A stretch of DNA of 45,473 bases from an uncultured Bacilli bacterium (GTDB lineage: Bacteria > Bacillota_I > Bacilli_A > RF39 > UBA660): contig CANRCX010000011.1 in assembly GCA_947629235.1 (NCBI GenBank), positions 1 to 45,473 of the forward strand, read 5' to 3'. The translations under genes were made by a program, and so were the position numbers. This document shows positions 16,202 to 25,121 of this stretch, piece after piece (the stretch's first letter is position 1; each line of letters starts with the position of its first letter). The notes under the pieces were generated by a model. That model did not search any database and had not been told where the DNA came from. It worked only from the letters and a program-made list of their open reading frames with translations.

Positions 16202-16628
16202 TTTTATTATTTTTCTTTAATAAATCTCTTATTTCTTCAAGTAATAAAACTTCATCACTTTTTTTAGGTTCTTCTTTTTTCTCTTCTACTTTTTCTTTTA
16301 TAAAGAATCCATTGATTAATTTAACAAATATAAATACACAAAATGCAACTATTAAAAAATCTATAACATTTTGAATAAATGATCCATATTTAATTACTGC
16401 ACTACCAACAGTAATACTTAAATTTGAAAAATCATGTCCACCTATTATTATCCCTACTATTGGCATTAAAATATCATCAACAAGAGAAGAAACTATTGTT
16501 CCAAAAGCACCACCTATAATAACTCCAACAGCTAAGTCTAATACATTACCTCTTTTAATAAATGTTTTAAACTCATTAATAAATCCTTTTGATTTTTTTA
16601 ATTCTTCTTTAATATTAGCTTTTTTCAT
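16197..16628 (-). CDS. mscL: Large-conductance mechanosensitive channel MscL
   Basis: The 143-aa protein forms the pentameric channel that releases solutes when membrane tension rises in osmotic downshock. [19 protein letters not shown] (residues ~20-38) is the family signature covering the N-terminal helix and the start of TM1. [21 protein letters not shown] completes TM1, and [20 protein letters not shown] is TM2. The tail is a Lys/Glu-rich coiled helix ([10 protein letters not shown]). The ATG at 16628 follows AGAGGTG; the longer upstream frame lacks a ribosome site. It lies 34 bases after the EamA gene and is probably cotranscribed, ending at a strong terminator. Confidence 0.95.
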   Translation of the reverse strand: MKKANIKEELKKSKGFINEFKTFIKRGNVLDLAVGVIIGGAFGTIVSSLVDDILMPIVGIIIGGHDFSNLSITVGSAVIKYGSFIQNVIDFLIVAFCVFIFVKLINGFFIKEKVEEKKEEPKKSDEVLLLEEIRDLLKKNNKK

Positions 16629-16662
16629 TACTACACCTCTTTCAAAAAAATTATAACATATT

Positions 16663-17511
16663 TTAAAATATAAGTATAATAGTTCCAATAATTATTGAAG
16701 ATAAACCAATAATTTCTTTTTTATAAATTTTCTCTTTTAATAAAATACATGAAAATATAACAGTAAATACTATATTTAATTTTTCAATTGGAAATACTAA
16801 ACTAGCTTCTCCTTTTTGTAATGCAGCATAATAGCATAACCAAGAAAGTCCAGTTGTTAAACCAGATAATATAATATATTTAATATCATTTAATTTTAAC
16901 TTTTTATAATCTTTATATTTCTTAGTAAATAATACATATAACCATATCAAAATAAATACAATAAAAGTTCTAATTAATGTTGATAATATAGTATTAATTT
17001 TATCTAAGCCAATTTTACCAAATATAGTTGTAGTACTTGTAAATATTGCAGTTAAAATAGCATAAATTAACCATTTGTTATCTTTTTCTTTACTATCTTT
17101 TTTATTCATTATGAATGTACCACCAATTATTAAAATACTTGATATTATTTTTACTAATGTTATTTTTTCACTTAAAAATATTGATGATAATAAAAGTGTT
17201 ATGACTATACTAGTTTTATCAATAGATGCTACATTATTAACATTACCAAGTTTTAATGCTTTAAAATAAAATATCCAAAGTAATGTTGTAGATATACCAG
17301 ATAAAATTAAAAATATAAATGTTTTCATATTAATGTTAGTAACTTCAACAAATAAATTTTTAAACATTACTAAAATTAAGAAAAATATAAGTATTACAAT
17401 TGTTCTTAGAGAAGATGAGAAACTAGAATCAATATCACTAACTGACATTTTAGCAAATACAGCAGTTATTCCTGCAAAAAAAGACGCAAGTAATGCATAT
17501 ATTATCCACAT
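16663..17511 (-). CDS. EamA/DMT-family transporter
   Basis: The 282-aa protein has ten hydrophobic helices in two repeats. Each repeat begins with an EamA pattern ([41 protein letters not shown]). Each ends in the conserved small-residue plus Glu segment ([44 protein letters not shown]). EamA proteins export amino acids, metabolites or nucleotide sugars. The substrate cannot be told here. The ATG at 17511 is chosen because GGTGA lies 6-7 bases upstream. It is divergent from murE and upstream of mscL on the same strand. Confidence 0.88.
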   Translation of the reverse strand: MWIIYALLASFFAGITAVFAKMSVSDIDSSFSSSLRTIVILIFFLILVMFKNLFVEVTNINMKTFIFLILSGISTTLLWIFYFKALKLGNVNNVASIDKTSIVITLLLSSIFLSEKITLVKIISSILIIGGTFIMNKKDSKEKDNKWLIYAILTAIFTSTTTIFGKIGLDKINTILSTLIRTFIVFILIWLYVLFTKKYKDYKKLKLNDIKYIILSGLTTGLSWLCYYAALQKGEASLVFPIEKLNIVFTVIFSCILLKEKIYKKEIIGLSSIIIGTIILIF

Positions 17512-17620
17512 ATTATTCACCAATATTATTATTAACAAATTTACTTATCTTTACACTTAAAATAGTTAAAAAATTCATTTTATAGTGTTAGAGTGATATA
17601 ATTTTTATAAGGGTGATTTT

Positions 17621-18979
17621 ATGTTTAAATATGAAACTGATTCAAGAAAAGTAGAAAAAGGACAAATTTTTGTTGCGATTAAAGGACTTACAGTAGATGG
17701 ACATGACTTTATTAATTCAGCAATAGAAAAAGGTGCTAGTAAAATAATAAGCGAAAAAGATTTAGATATAAATGTACCATATTTAAAAGTTAAAGATACT
17801 AGTGAATATTTAAAAGAAACATTAAAAAAAGAATATGGAAAAGAAATTAATAAATTAAAATTAATTGGTGTTACAGGTACTAATGGTAAAACTACTAGTT
17901 GTTATCTTATTTATCAAATGTTATTAAATTTAGGTGTAAATTCAGCTTATATTGGAACGCTTGGATATTATCATAAAGATGAATTTATAGAACTTAATAA
18001 TACAACACCAGATATATTAACTATTTATAAACTACTTATGCATGCTAAAGAAAGTGGTTGTGAAAGTGTAGTTATGGAAGTTAGTTCCCAAGCATTATCA
18101 TATGATAGATTAAATGGAATAAATTTTTCAATAATAGCATTTACTAATTTAACAGAAGACCATTTAGATTATCATAAGACTATGGAAAATTATTTAAAAG
18201 CTAAACTTTTAATATTAGATCACTTAAAAGATGATGCAATTATTATTGCTAATAAAGATGATAAAAATTATACTAAGTTCAAAAAAGATAATCACAAGTT
18301 CTTAACATTTGGATACAAAGCAGATTATGAAATAATTGATTTTAAAACAAGTCCAAATGATACAGATTTAACATTTAAATTTGATGGGTGTGAATATAAT
18401 GTTAATGTTCCACTAACAAGTAAATTTAATGTTTATAATTATCTTACAATGTTATCAATTGTTAATAATTATGGCTTTGATATTGATAAAATAATTAACA
18501 AAACTAAAAATTTAAAACAACCAAAAGGTAGATGTGAATCATATAAAGTTAATAATGGAACTGCAATTATCGATTATGCACATACACCAGATGCAGTTGA
18601 AAAAGTAATTAATGCATACCTTGAACTTAAAAAGAATAGAATTATTACACTAATTGGTTGTGGTGGGGATAGAGATCCTAAAAAAAGACCAATTATGGGA
18701 GAAATAGCTACAAGACTTAGTGACTATGTTATTTTAACAAGTGATAATCCTAGAACTGAAGATCCACAAGCAATAATTGATGATATAATTAAAGGAATTA
18801 AAAAAGATAATTATGAAGTTGTTGTTGATAGAAAAGAAGCAATAAAAAAAGCAATTGATTTAATGGAAAAAGATGATATATTATTAATACTTGGTAAAGG
18901 TCATGAAAATTATCAAATAATTGGAAAAACTAAACATCATTTAGATGATAGTGAAGAAGTATTAAATTATAAAAAATAA
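17621..18979 (+). CDS. murE: MurE, UDP-MurNAc-tripeptide ligase (meso-DAP type)
   Basis: The 452-aa cytoplasmic ligase adds the third stem-peptide residue to UDP-MurNAc-L-Ala-D-Glu, using ATP. Domains in order: N-terminal uridine-binding (DSRKVEKGQIFVAIKG), central ATPase with VTGTNGKTTS (Lys90, Thr91), TTPDIL and HLDYHKTMENYLKAK, and C-terminal GGDRDPKKRP. The amino-acid pocket reads SDNPRTEDP (Asp375-Arg378). Arg in DNPR marks meso-diaminopimelate enzymes, in contrast to the lysine type of staphylococci. KGHENYQ follows near the end. GGGTGAT precedes the ATG, with TATAAT at 17597-17602. It stands alone, outside a dcw cluster. The organism therefore makes a DAP peptidoglycan. Confidence 0.95.
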   Translation: MFKYETDSRKVEKGQIFVAIKGLTVDGHDFINSAIEKGASKIISEKDLDINVPYLKVKDTSEYLKETLKKEYGKEINKLKLIGVTGTNGKTTSCYLIYQMLLNLGVNSAYIGTLGYYHKDEFIELNNTTPDILTIYKLLMHAKESGCESVVMEVSSQALSYDRLNGINFSIIAFTNLTEDHLDYHKTMENYLKAKLLILDHLKDDAIIIANKDDKNYTKFKKDNHKFLTFGYKADYEIIDFKTSPNDTDLTFKFDGCEYNVNVPLTSKFNVYNYLTMLSIVNNYGFDIDKIINKTKNLKQPKGRCESYKVNNGTAIIDYAHTPDAVEKVINAYLELKKNRIITLIGCGGDRDPKKRPIMGEIATRLSDYVILTSDNPRTEDPQAIIDDIIKGIKKDNYEVVVDRKEAIKKAIDLMEKDDILLILGKGHENYQIIGKTKHHLDDSEEVLNYKK

Positions 18980-19000
18980 TTTTACTTCTTTTTTATTTAC

Positions 19001-19035
19001 AAAAAAATAAGAATATACATAAATCGTATATTCTT
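19001..19035 (-). terminator. Minus-strand terminator with no obvious gene
   Basis: AAGAATATAC (19009-19018) and GTATATTCTT (19026-19035) form a perfect 10-bp stem with a 7-base loop. On the minus strand it is followed by A then seven T. On the plus strand no T run follows, so it does not serve murE. It implies a minus-strand transcript from the gap. Confidence 0.6.
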
Positions 19036-19201
19036 ATAAAAATATTTAATACTAATAAATAGTTAAAAGAGTGTATGTAGTAAGGTAGGAATAACTCTTT
19101 TATTAAATATCTTCTATGTAAAACATTTTATTTACTTCATGTACTTTTTTATAACTATTACTATATCACTTCTCCTTTCTTAATATTAATTTTACTTTTC
19201 A

Positions 19202-19223
19202 ATTGTTAATAAATTGTGAAAAT
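19202..19223 (+). repeat. Copy 2 of the 22-base intergenic motif
   Basis: This block differs from the one at 7304-7325 at one position (A instead of G after ATTGTTAATAA). Here it lies between the phosphoketolase terminator and the minus-strand ribosome site of the gap, not directly before a recognised gene. Confidence 0.35.
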
Positions 19224-19252
19224 CAAGTATATTTTTTTAAAAAGTGTAAACT

Positions 19253-19282
19253 AAAAAGGTAATAAATTAATATTACCTTTTT
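19253..19282 (-). terminator. Terminator of phosphoketolase
   Basis: AAAAAGGTAATA (19253-19264) pairs perfectly with TATTACCTTTTT (19271-19282) around a 6-base loop, starting in the stop codon. The minus-strand T run is formed by the stem's own end. Confidence 0.65.
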
Positions 19283-21611
19283 ATTCCCATTTCCAATCTC
19301 TTATTTCAGGCATATCTTCGCCATATTCATGTATATATTCTTTATGTTCAATTAATTTATCTTTACACCATTCCATTAAATGACTTCTCTTATCACCTAG
19401 TTGTGGTAAATATTTAAGAGCATCCATTACTAAATGATATCTATCTAATTTATTTTGTACTTTCATATCAAATGTTGTAGTAATTGTTCCTTCTTCAATA
19501 TAACCATGAACATGTATATTCTTATTTGTTCTCTTATATGATAGTTGATGTATTAAATGTGGATAACCATGGAATGCAAATATAACAGGTTTATTTTTAG
19601 TAAATAAACTATCAAATTCACTGTTATCAAGTCCATGTGGATGATTATCTGGGCTTACTAATTTCATTAAGTCAACTACATTTACAAATCTAATTTTTAA
19701 ATCTTTAAAGTTTTCTCTTAATATTTTAGTTGCTGCTAGGGCTTCAACTGTTGGAGTTTCACCAGCACATGCCATAACTAAATCAACTTCATCATTTTCA
19801 TCATTACTAGCAAATTCCCATCTACCAAGTCCTTTAGTACAATGCTTTATTGCTTCATCCATTGTAAGCCATTGTGGTCTTGGATGTTTTGATGCAACTA
19901 TTACATTAATATAATTTTTACTTCTAATACAATGATCAAAACATGAAAGTAATGTATTAGTATCTGGTGGTAAATATATTCTTACTGTATCTGCTTTTTT
20001 AGTAACTAAATGATTTAAGAATCCTGGATCTTGATGAGTAAATCCATTATGATCTTGTTGCCATACATAAGAAGCTAGGATGTAATTTAATGATGCTATT
20101 GGTCTTCTCCATGGTAACTCTTTAGTAACTTTTAACCATTTAGCATGTTGTGATGCCATTGAATCAACTATTCTAATAAATGCTTCATAACTATGGAAGA
20201 ATCCATGTCTACCAGTAAGTAAATATCCTTCTAACATACCTTCACATAAATGTTCAGATAAAACTGAATCTATTACTCTTCCACTACTACTTAAATATTC
20301 ATCACTATCATATGTAATTCCATTCCATTGTCTATTTGTAACTTCAAATACATGATTTAATCTATTAGAAAGTGCTTCATCTGGTCCAAATATTCTAAAA
20401 TTCTTCTTATCTTCATTTAATTTAATAATATCTCTTACAAATTTACCAAGTTCCATCATATCTTGAGTTACTACTTCACCTGGTTTTTCTATATTAATAG
20501 CATAATTTCTAAAATCAGGAATATTTAATTCTTCTAATATTTTTCCACCATTAGCATGTGGATTCATTCCCATTCTTCTATTTCCAACTGGAGCTAAAGC
20601 TTTAAGTTCATTTATTAATTTACCATTTTCATCAAATAATTCTTCTGGTTTATAACTTCTTAACCATGCTTCTAAAACAGAAACATTATCAGGATGAGAT
20701 TTATCTACTAAAAGTGGTACTTGATGTGATCTAAAACTTCCTTCTACTTCTTTATTATCAACCATTTTAGGTCCTGTCCAACCTTTTGGTGTTTTTAATA
20801 TTATCATAGGAAATACGGCTCTTTTATTAAGTCTTGTTTTTGATTTAATTTCTTGTATTTCTTGAATACATTTATCTAATGTTTTAGCCATAGTTTCATG
20901 ATATTTCATAATAGTATTTTCATAAACTATATATGGTTTCCATCCACAACCTTCAAAAAATTTAATTAATTCTTCTTCTGGCATTCTAGCAAATATAGTA
21001 GGATTTGCAATTTTAAATCCATTTAAATGAAGTATTGGTAAAACTACACCATCAGTAAGTGGATTTATTATTTTATTTAAGTGCCATGATGCTGCAAGTG
21101 GACCTGTTTCAGCTTCACCATCTCCAACAACACATGCAGCTATTAAACTAGGATTATCTAAAACTGCTCCAAAAGCATGTGAAAGACTATATCCAAGTTC
21201 TCCACCTTCATTAATACTACCTGGTGTTTCAGGAGCTACATGTGAAGATATACCACCTGGAAAACTAAATTGTTTAAATAATTTTCTTAGTCCTGCTTCA
21301 TCTTCTGTGATATTTGGATAAATTTCACTATAACTTCCTTCTAAATAAGTATTAGATACAATTGCTTGTCCACCATGACCTGGACCTGAAACATATATCA
21401 TATCTAAATCATATTTTTTAATTATTCTATTTAAATGAACATATACAAAATTTTGTCCTGGAGCTGTACCCCAATGACCTACAACATTTGGTTTAATATG
21501 TTCTAATTTTAATGGTTCTTTTAATAATGGATTATCTTTTAGATATAATTGACCTAATGATAAATAATTAGCAGCTCTAAAATATGCATCCATCTTTTCT
21601 AGTTCTTCCAT
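19281..21611 (-). CDS. xfp: Xylulose-5-phosphate/fructose-6-phosphate phosphoketolase
   Basis: The 776-aa thiamine-diphosphate enzyme splits xylulose-5-P (and often fructose-6-P) with phosphate to acetyl-phosphate plus a triose- or tetrose-phosphate. This is the key step of heterofermentation. Visible motifs are [20 protein letters not shown] (residues ~45-64), [10 protein letters not shown], the ThDP-magnesium site [36 protein letters not shown] and [12 protein letters not shown]. Length is normal (~790). The ATG follows AAGGAGG. It follows tsaE on the same strand but a terminator lies between, so it is probably its own unit. More C and G in codons than in neighbours fits high expression. 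Substrate preference cannot be read from sequence. Confidence 0.96.
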   Translation of the reverse strand: MEELEKMDAYFRAANYLSLGQLYLKDNPLLKEPLKLEHIKPNVVGHWGTAPGQNFVYVHLNRIIKKYDLDMIYVSGPGHGGQAIVSNTYLEGSYSEIYPNITEDEAGLRKLFKQFSFPGGISSHVAPETPGSINEGGELGYSLSHAFGAVLDNPSLIAACVVGDGEAETGPLAASWHLNKIINPLTDGVVLPILHLNGFKIANPTIFARMPEEELIKFFEGCGWKPYIVYENTIMKYHETMAKTLDKCIQEIQEIKSKTRLNKRAVFPMIILKTPKGWTGPKMVDNKEVEGSFRSHQVPLLVDKSHPDNVSVLEAWLRSYKPEELFDENGKLINELKALAPVGNRRMGMNPHANGGKILEELNIPDFRNYAINIEKPGEVVTQDMMELGKFVRDIIKLNEDKKNFRIFGPDEALSNRLNHVFEVTNRQWNGITYDSDEYLSSSGRVIDSVLSEHLCEGMLEGYLLTGRHGFFHSYEAFIRIVDSMASQHAKWLKVTKELPWRRPIASLNYILASYVWQQDHNGFTHQDPGFLNHLVTKKADTVRIYLPPDTNTLLSCFDHCIRSKNYINVIVASKHPRPQWLTMDEAIKHCTKGLGRWEFASNDENDEVDLVMACAGETPTVEALAATKILRENFKDLKIRFVNVVDLMKLVSPDNHPHGLDNSEFDSLFTKNKPVIFAFHGYPHLIHQLSYKRTNKNIHVHGYIEEGTITTTFDMKVQNKLDRYHLVMDALKYLPQLGDKRSHLMEWCKDKLIEHKEYIHEYGEDMPEIRDWKWE

Positions 21612-21659
21612 ACCTTCCTCCTTATTCTTTATATATTTATTCTACCATTTTTTATAAAC

Positions 21660-21685
21660 AAAAAAAAGAGTTTATAGTACTCTTT
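21660..21685 (-). terminator. Terminator overlapping the tsaE stop
   Basis: AAAGAGT (21665-21671) pairs with ACTCTTT (21679-21685) around a 7-base loop. On the minus strand it runs into a T tract. The stem is partly inside tsaE. Confidence 0.65.
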
Positions 21686-22124
21686 CACATAAATCTTCAT
21701 ACTTACTACCATGTGGAGTAATAACAAATTGTCTAGTATTTTCATCTACAATTTTAATTTTAATATCTAATCTATTTTTAGGTAAGATATCTTCAATTAA
21801 ATCAGACCATTCAATTATACATACACCTTTTTTAGTAAAATATTCTTCAATTCCTAAATCTTGTTTAACATCACTTAAACGATAAACATCCATATGGAAC
21901 AATTTCATTTCTCCACCTTCATACTCTTTTATTATATTAAAAGTTGGAGAAGTAATATTATCAGTTATTCCAAGTGCCAAAGCAAAAGCCTTAGCAAAAA
22001 CAGTTTTACCGCTTCCTAAGTCTCCTTCTAAACATATTACCATATTAGGAAATTTTTCTGATTCAATATTTTGTGCTAATTCTATTGTTTCATCCTCATC
22101 GTAAGCTGTTATTTTGTATTGCAT
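21672..22124 (-). CDS. tsaE: TsaE, tRNA t6A-modification ATPase
   Basis: The 150-aa ATPase works with TsaB and TsaD to place threonylcarbamoyl on A37 of ANN-decoding tRNAs. It has the P-loop LEGDLGSGKT (residues ~32-41), SPTFNIIKEYEG, the conserved FHMDVYRL, and GIEEYF...VCIIEWSD. All are TsaE signatures. The ATG at 22124 follows AATGGTGATG; in-frame ATGs a few codons earlier overlap that site. A plausible promoter (TTGTAT, 18-base spacer, TACAAT) lies just upstream on the minus strand. TsaB and TsaD are not in the window. It is divergent from the cotJ genes. Confidence 0.94.
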   Translation of the reverse strand: MQYKITAYDEDETIELAQNIESEKFPNMVICLEGDLGSGKTVFAKAFALALGITDNITSPTFNIIKEYEGGEMKLFHMDVYRLSDVKQDLGIEEYFTKKGVCIIEWSDLIEDILPKNRLDIKIKIVDENTRQFVITPHGSKYEDLCERVL

Positions 22125-22229
22125 TATCATCACCATTATCATTGTATCATTATTATAAAAACTTATACAAGTTTTTTTGTATAATTTACATTTTTTTGTT
22201 AACTCAAAGTAATTTAATTTATCATTTAT

Positions 22230-22273
22230 CTAGTTAACTAGTCTATACATAAGACAAATGTCTTTCATACAAT
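22230..22273 (+). promoter_or_regulatory. Sporulation-type promoter with two palindromes before cotJ
   Basis: CATACAAT at 22266-22273 matches the -10 of the mother-cell sigma-E factor, which drives cotJ in B. subtilis. No clear sigma-E -35 is seen. Two perfect inverted repeats lie directly upstream: CTAGTTAACTAG (22230-22241) and AAGACA-AA-TGTCTT (22251-22264). The second occupies the -35/-10 spacer. They are candidate operators. Confidence 0.45.
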
Positions 22274-22294
22274 AGTCTAGAAAGGGTGATAAAA

Positions 22295-22786
22295 ATGTAT
22301 TTTGATGAAAATAATAATTATTATGATATTCTAGCTAATGAAGAAAAATATGATATTGATGAATATAATACTACAAAAAATAGTATAAACAATTTTGATA
22401 TCAATATTGATAGTATTAATTTTGATAGAACAAGTAAACTTTATTCAACTGAAGAAGGGTTTAATAAAGGTAATATGTTTGAAAATTTATATTCTAAATA
22501 TAAAAATCATGTATATAAACTAAAAGTAAATAATATAAAAGATGAATTATTATATAAAATTCAAATGTATACTTTTGCTATGAAAGATTTAAATTTATAT
22601 TTAGACTTACATCCAGAAGATAAAGAAATGCTTTTAGAATATCAAAAATTAAGAAAAATGAAAGAAGAATTAAAAAGCAAATATGAAAGAGAATATGGAC
22701 CACTTTGTGCAAGTGAAGTAACTAGTACAACAAACTTTAATTGGATTAGTAATCCATGGCCATGGGATAAAGGGGGTAATTTATAA
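22295..22786 (+). CDS. CotJA/CotJB-like spore coat fusion protein
   Basis: The last ~90 residues of this 163-aa protein are CotJB: KDELLYKIQMYTFAMKDLNLYLDLHPED, YEREYGPL, and the Trp-rich end WISNPWPWDKG. Before them, KLYSTEEGFNKGNMFENLY (residues ~47-65) matches the C-terminal signature of CotJA (LYSPEEAL..GT.FPELY). In B. subtilis these are separate genes of the cotJABC operon, so this appears to be a fusion. The first ~45 residues are acidic, Asn/Asp/Tyr-rich and unlike CotJA. The proteins belong to the inner spore coat. The ATG at 22295 follows AAAGGGTGAT. It overlaps cotJC by one base (TAATG). The CotJB part is sure; the CotJA part is likely. Confidence 0.85.
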   Translation: MYFDENNNYYDILANEEKYDIDEYNTTKNSINNFDINIDSINFDRTSKLYSTEEGFNKGNMFENLYSKYKNHVYKLKVNNIKDELLYKIQMYTFAMKDLNLYLDLHPEDKEMLLEYQKLRKMKEELKSKYEREYGPLCASEVTSTTNFNWISNPWPWDKGGNL

Positions 22787-23343
22787 TGTTTAAATATGAA
22801 AAAATGTTAGAATATCCTATTAACGTAAAGAAAAAAGATTTAAAAATGGCAAAACTTCTTGTAGCTCAATTTGGAGGCCCTGATGGTGAACTTTCAGCAT
22901 CTTTAAGATATTTAACTCAAAGATTTAGTATGCCAGATGACAAAGGTAAAGCACTACTTAGTGATATTGGTACTGAAGAACTTGGGCATGTAGAAATGAT
23001 TTGTACTATGATTAATCAATTAATAAAGAATGCTACTGTTGATGAATTAAAAAAAGCTGGTTTAGATGCTTGGTATACTGAGCATAATAAAGGTTTATAT
23101 CCAATGGATGCTAATGGTGTTCCATATACTGCTGCTTATATTCAATCTACAGGTAATCCAATAGTAGATTTACAAGAAGATTTAGCTGCTGAAGAAAAAG
23201 CACGAGCAACTTATGAAAATTTAATGGATTTAACTGATGATGAAACGCTTCTAGCGCCACTTAGTTTTTTAAGGCAAAGAGAAGTTGTACATTATGCAAG
23301 ATTTAAAGAATTATTAGAATATTATAAAAGAAAAGGATATTAA
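22786..23343 (+). CDS. cotJC: CotJC, manganese-catalase-like spore coat protein
   Basis: The 185-aa protein is a ferritin-like four-helix dimanganese protein. It resembles non-haem manganese catalase and is found in the inner spore coat of spore formers. Likely metal ligands are Glu35 (GGPDGELSASL), Glu65 and His68 (GTEELGHVEM), the Glu cluster in EDLAAEEKARATYE, and Glu/His in FLRQREVVHYARF. The length is typical. The ATG shares a base with the upstream stop, so the two are translated together. Its last codons form one arm of a terminator shared with the convergent ABC permease. The presence of cotJ genes is the main evidence that the organism sporulates. Confidence 0.94.
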   Translation: MFKYEKMLEYPINVKKKDLKMAKLLVAQFGGPDGELSASLRYLTQRFSMPDDKGKALLSDIGTEELGHVEMICTMINQLIKNATVDELKKAGLDAWYTEHNKGLYPMDANGVPYTAAYIQSTGNPIVDLQEDLAAEEKARATYENLMDLTDDETLLAPLSFLRQREVVHYARFKELLEYYKRKGY

Positions 23344-23364
23344 GTTAAGCCTTAATATCTTTTT
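23331..23364. terminator. Bidirectional terminator across cotJC and ABC permease ends
   Basis: AAAAGGATATTAAG (23331-23344) pairs with CTTAATATCTTTTT (23351-23364), with one G-T pair and a 6-base loop. The arms are the last codons of cotJC (KRKGY-stop) and of the permease. T runs lie on both sides. Confidence 0.7.
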
Positions 23365-24058
23365 TTATGAATTTTCTATTACCTAAAAAATAAAGTATAA
23401 ACATTGTAATTATATCAATAGTTATTCCTTTATATATATTTAAATTAATACCAAGTTCACTATTCATATTATTAAGTACAACTTTATCATTAAATAATGA
23501 AAAGTCTAAATAAGGTAAAAATGTATATTCTACAATATTTATATTTATTCCAAAAAATATTTGAGATATTATTAATGAAAATGTTAATGTGAAAATTGAT
23601 ATACCTACACAAAGTGAAACACTTTTAAATTTTGTAGATAAATATAGTGAAAAAACTCCAATAAAATAAGCAGGTATACTATATGCAAAATATTTAATTA
23701 TATATTTTAAACTAATTGTTTTAGATAATAGAAATGTAACTAATATAATAAGTATTATAGTTAATGTAATATAAATAAATATACTAAACAATTTTGATAA
23801 ATATATTTTATATCTTTTAACTGGTTTAGTTAAATATTGTCTAAATGTACCATTTTCAATTTCAGAAGATATTATGCCACCAAAAAATATACTTACACTA
23901 ACACCTATAAAAGGAATTAAATTATATGAAAGATATAGTAAATCATTATCACTTACTTTTTTCATAATAAATAAAGCTATAATGAATATTATTTGTGAAA
24001 AAAATAATTTACTTTTTTTAATTTTATTAAATTCATTATTAATTAGTTTTATCATCAT
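23345..24058 (-). CDS. ABC-2 type transporter permease
   Basis: This 237-aa membrane protein has six hydrophobic segments. The N-terminus is the usual cytoplasmic start of ABC-2 permeases of the NatB/BcrB type (LINNEFNKIKKSKLFF). The first loop, SSEIENGTFRQYLTKPVKRYKIYLSKL, contains the conserved EIENGT-R...P coupling helix. It pairs with the ATPase encoded just upstream, whose stop overlaps this start. Two adjacent ATGs are possible; the second (24055) is better spaced from AGTAGG. Such pairs export antibiotics, peptides or ions. The substrate is unknown. Confidence 0.88.
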   Translation of the reverse strand: MMIKLINNEFNKIKKSKLFFSQIIFIIALFIMKKVSDNDLLYLSYNLIPFIGVSVSIFFGGIISSEIENGTFRQYLTKPVKRYKIYLSKLFSIFIYITLTIILIILVTFLLSKTISLKYIIKYFAYSIPAYFIGVFSLYLSTKFKSVSLCVGISIFTLTFSLIISQIFFGININIVEYTFLPYLDFSLFNDKVVLNNMNSELGINLNIYKGITIDIITMFILYFLGNRKFIKKDIKA

Positions 24059-24923
24059 TACCTACTAAATCAAAAAATTCTCTTTCTAAATTATTTTTAT
24101 TTTCATATATTCTATATACATTAATATTATTAAGTATTAGTTCCTTATTTAATTTACTAATTGTATCATCACTTTCATATACTTCTAATTCTTCATTTAT
24201 ACAATAATTATTTAATAATAATTTTGCTTTTGAAAAATCATCTACTTCAAACATAACATTTTTCTTTTGTACATCATTATCTAAATGCTTAATATTTATT
24301 ATTTCTCCATCATTTATAAATACTATTTTATTACATAAACTTTCTATTTCACTTAACATATGAGAAGATATTATAATTGTTGTATCTTTCATATTTTTTA
24401 ATATACTTATTATTTTCTTGATTCCAATTGGATCTAATCCATTAGTTGGTTCATCTAATATTAATATTTTAGGTTTGTTTATTAAAGCAGTGGCAATACC
24501 GAGTCTTTCTTTCATACCAAGTGAATAAGTTTTTACTTTTTTACCTAAATATTTTTCTAATTCTACAATTCTTACTATTTCTTTTATTTGTTCTTCATCA
24601 ATATCTTTAAACATAGATTTAAATATTTTTAAATTATTTTTACCTGATAAATTTTTATATAAATCAGGTGATTCAATTAATGTTCCAACCATAGATAAAC
24701 ATTTTTCAAAATCATCTTTTAAATTATACTCATAATAAAATATATCTCCTTCATCATATGAATATAATCCTGTCATTATTTTCATTAAAGTACTTTTCCC
24801 CGCACCATTTGGTCCAACTAAGCCAATTATTTCCCCTTCATAAGCATCAAAGCTTATGTTTCTAAGTATCTTTTTTCCATTAATAGATTTACTAACATTT
24901 CTAATTTTAATAGATTTTTTCAT
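24039..24923 (-). CDS. ABC transporter ATP-binding protein (BcrA/NatA type)
   Basis: The 294-aa ATPase has Walker A GPNGAGKST (residues ~37-45), the Q-loop region GTLIESPDLY, signature YSLGMKERLG, Walker B ILILDEPTNGLD and the switch His in IISSHM. The C-terminal ~80 residues are the extension common in drug and lantibiotic resistance ATPases. The GTLIESPDLYKNLSG stretch is typical of the BcrA/LanF immunity group. It drives the ABC-2 permease encoded next (20-base overlap). AAGGAAAG precedes the ATG, and a good promoter lies 25 bases upstream. No bacteriocin or two-component genes are adjacent. Confidence 0.93.
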   Translation of the reverse strand: MKKSIKIRNVSKSINGKKILRNISFDAYEGEIIGLVGPNGAGKSTLMKIMTGLYSYDEGDIFYYEYNLKDDFEKCLSMVGTLIESPDLYKNLSGKNNLKIFKSMFKDIDEEQIKEIVRIVELEKYLGKKVKTYSLGMKERLGIATALINKPKILILDEPTNGLDPIGIKKIISILKNMKDTTIIISSHMLSEIESLCNKIVFINDGEIINIKHLDNDVQKKNVMFEVDDFSKAKLLLNNYCINEELEVYESDDTISKLNKELILNNINVYRIYENKNNLEREFFDLVGNDDKTN

Positions 24924-24947
24924 AAATACTTTCCTTTCTTTTAAAAA

Positions 24948-24976
24948 AGTATAGTAAATTATGTTTTAACTTTCAA
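24948..24976 (-). promoter_or_regulatory. Sigma-A promoter of the ABC transporter
   Basis: On the minus strand TTGAAA (24976-24971), a 17-base spacer and TATACT (24953-24948). A 15-base direct repeat (ATTAACATAAATTTA at 24994-25008 and 25049-25063) lies upstream in the same gap. It could be a regulator site, or chance in A+T-rich DNA. Confidence 0.6.
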
Positions 24977-25090
24977 ATCAGTAAAATTAAATTATTAACA
25001 TAAATTTATTAGTAATTTAATAGTTTTTATCTAAAGAAAAATTAACTAATTAACATAAATTTAACACTTAAAAATTAATAATTAGTAAAA

Positions 25091-25119
25091 AATAAAAAAC
25101 TTATATTTTTTTATAAGTT
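25091..25119 (-). terminator. Terminator of the AAA+ gene
   Basis: AACTTATA (25098-25105) pairs with TATAAGTT (25112-25119) around a 6-base loop, followed on the minus strand by TTTTATTTTTT. It lies 3 bases after the stop. Confidence 0.7.
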
Positions 25120-25121
25120 CT

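Larger units (their letters stand above)
18980..19280. other. Structured 301-base gap between murE and phosphoketolase
   Basis: No convincing gene is seen, but the gap is not empty. It holds a minus-strand terminator at 19001-19035. It holds a nested stem: outer ATATTTAAT/ATTAAATAT at 19042-19050 and 19102-19110, inner TAAAAGAGT/ACTCTTTTA at 19064-19072 and 19094-19102, with a 21-base loop. There is a strong minus-strand ribosome site AAAGGAG (19178-19172) with no standard ORF behind it, a copy of a 22-base repeat, and the phosphoketolase terminator at its right end. A small minus-strand RNA is possible. A weak promoter TTAACA/TATTAA is the only candidate I see. Confidence 0.4.
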
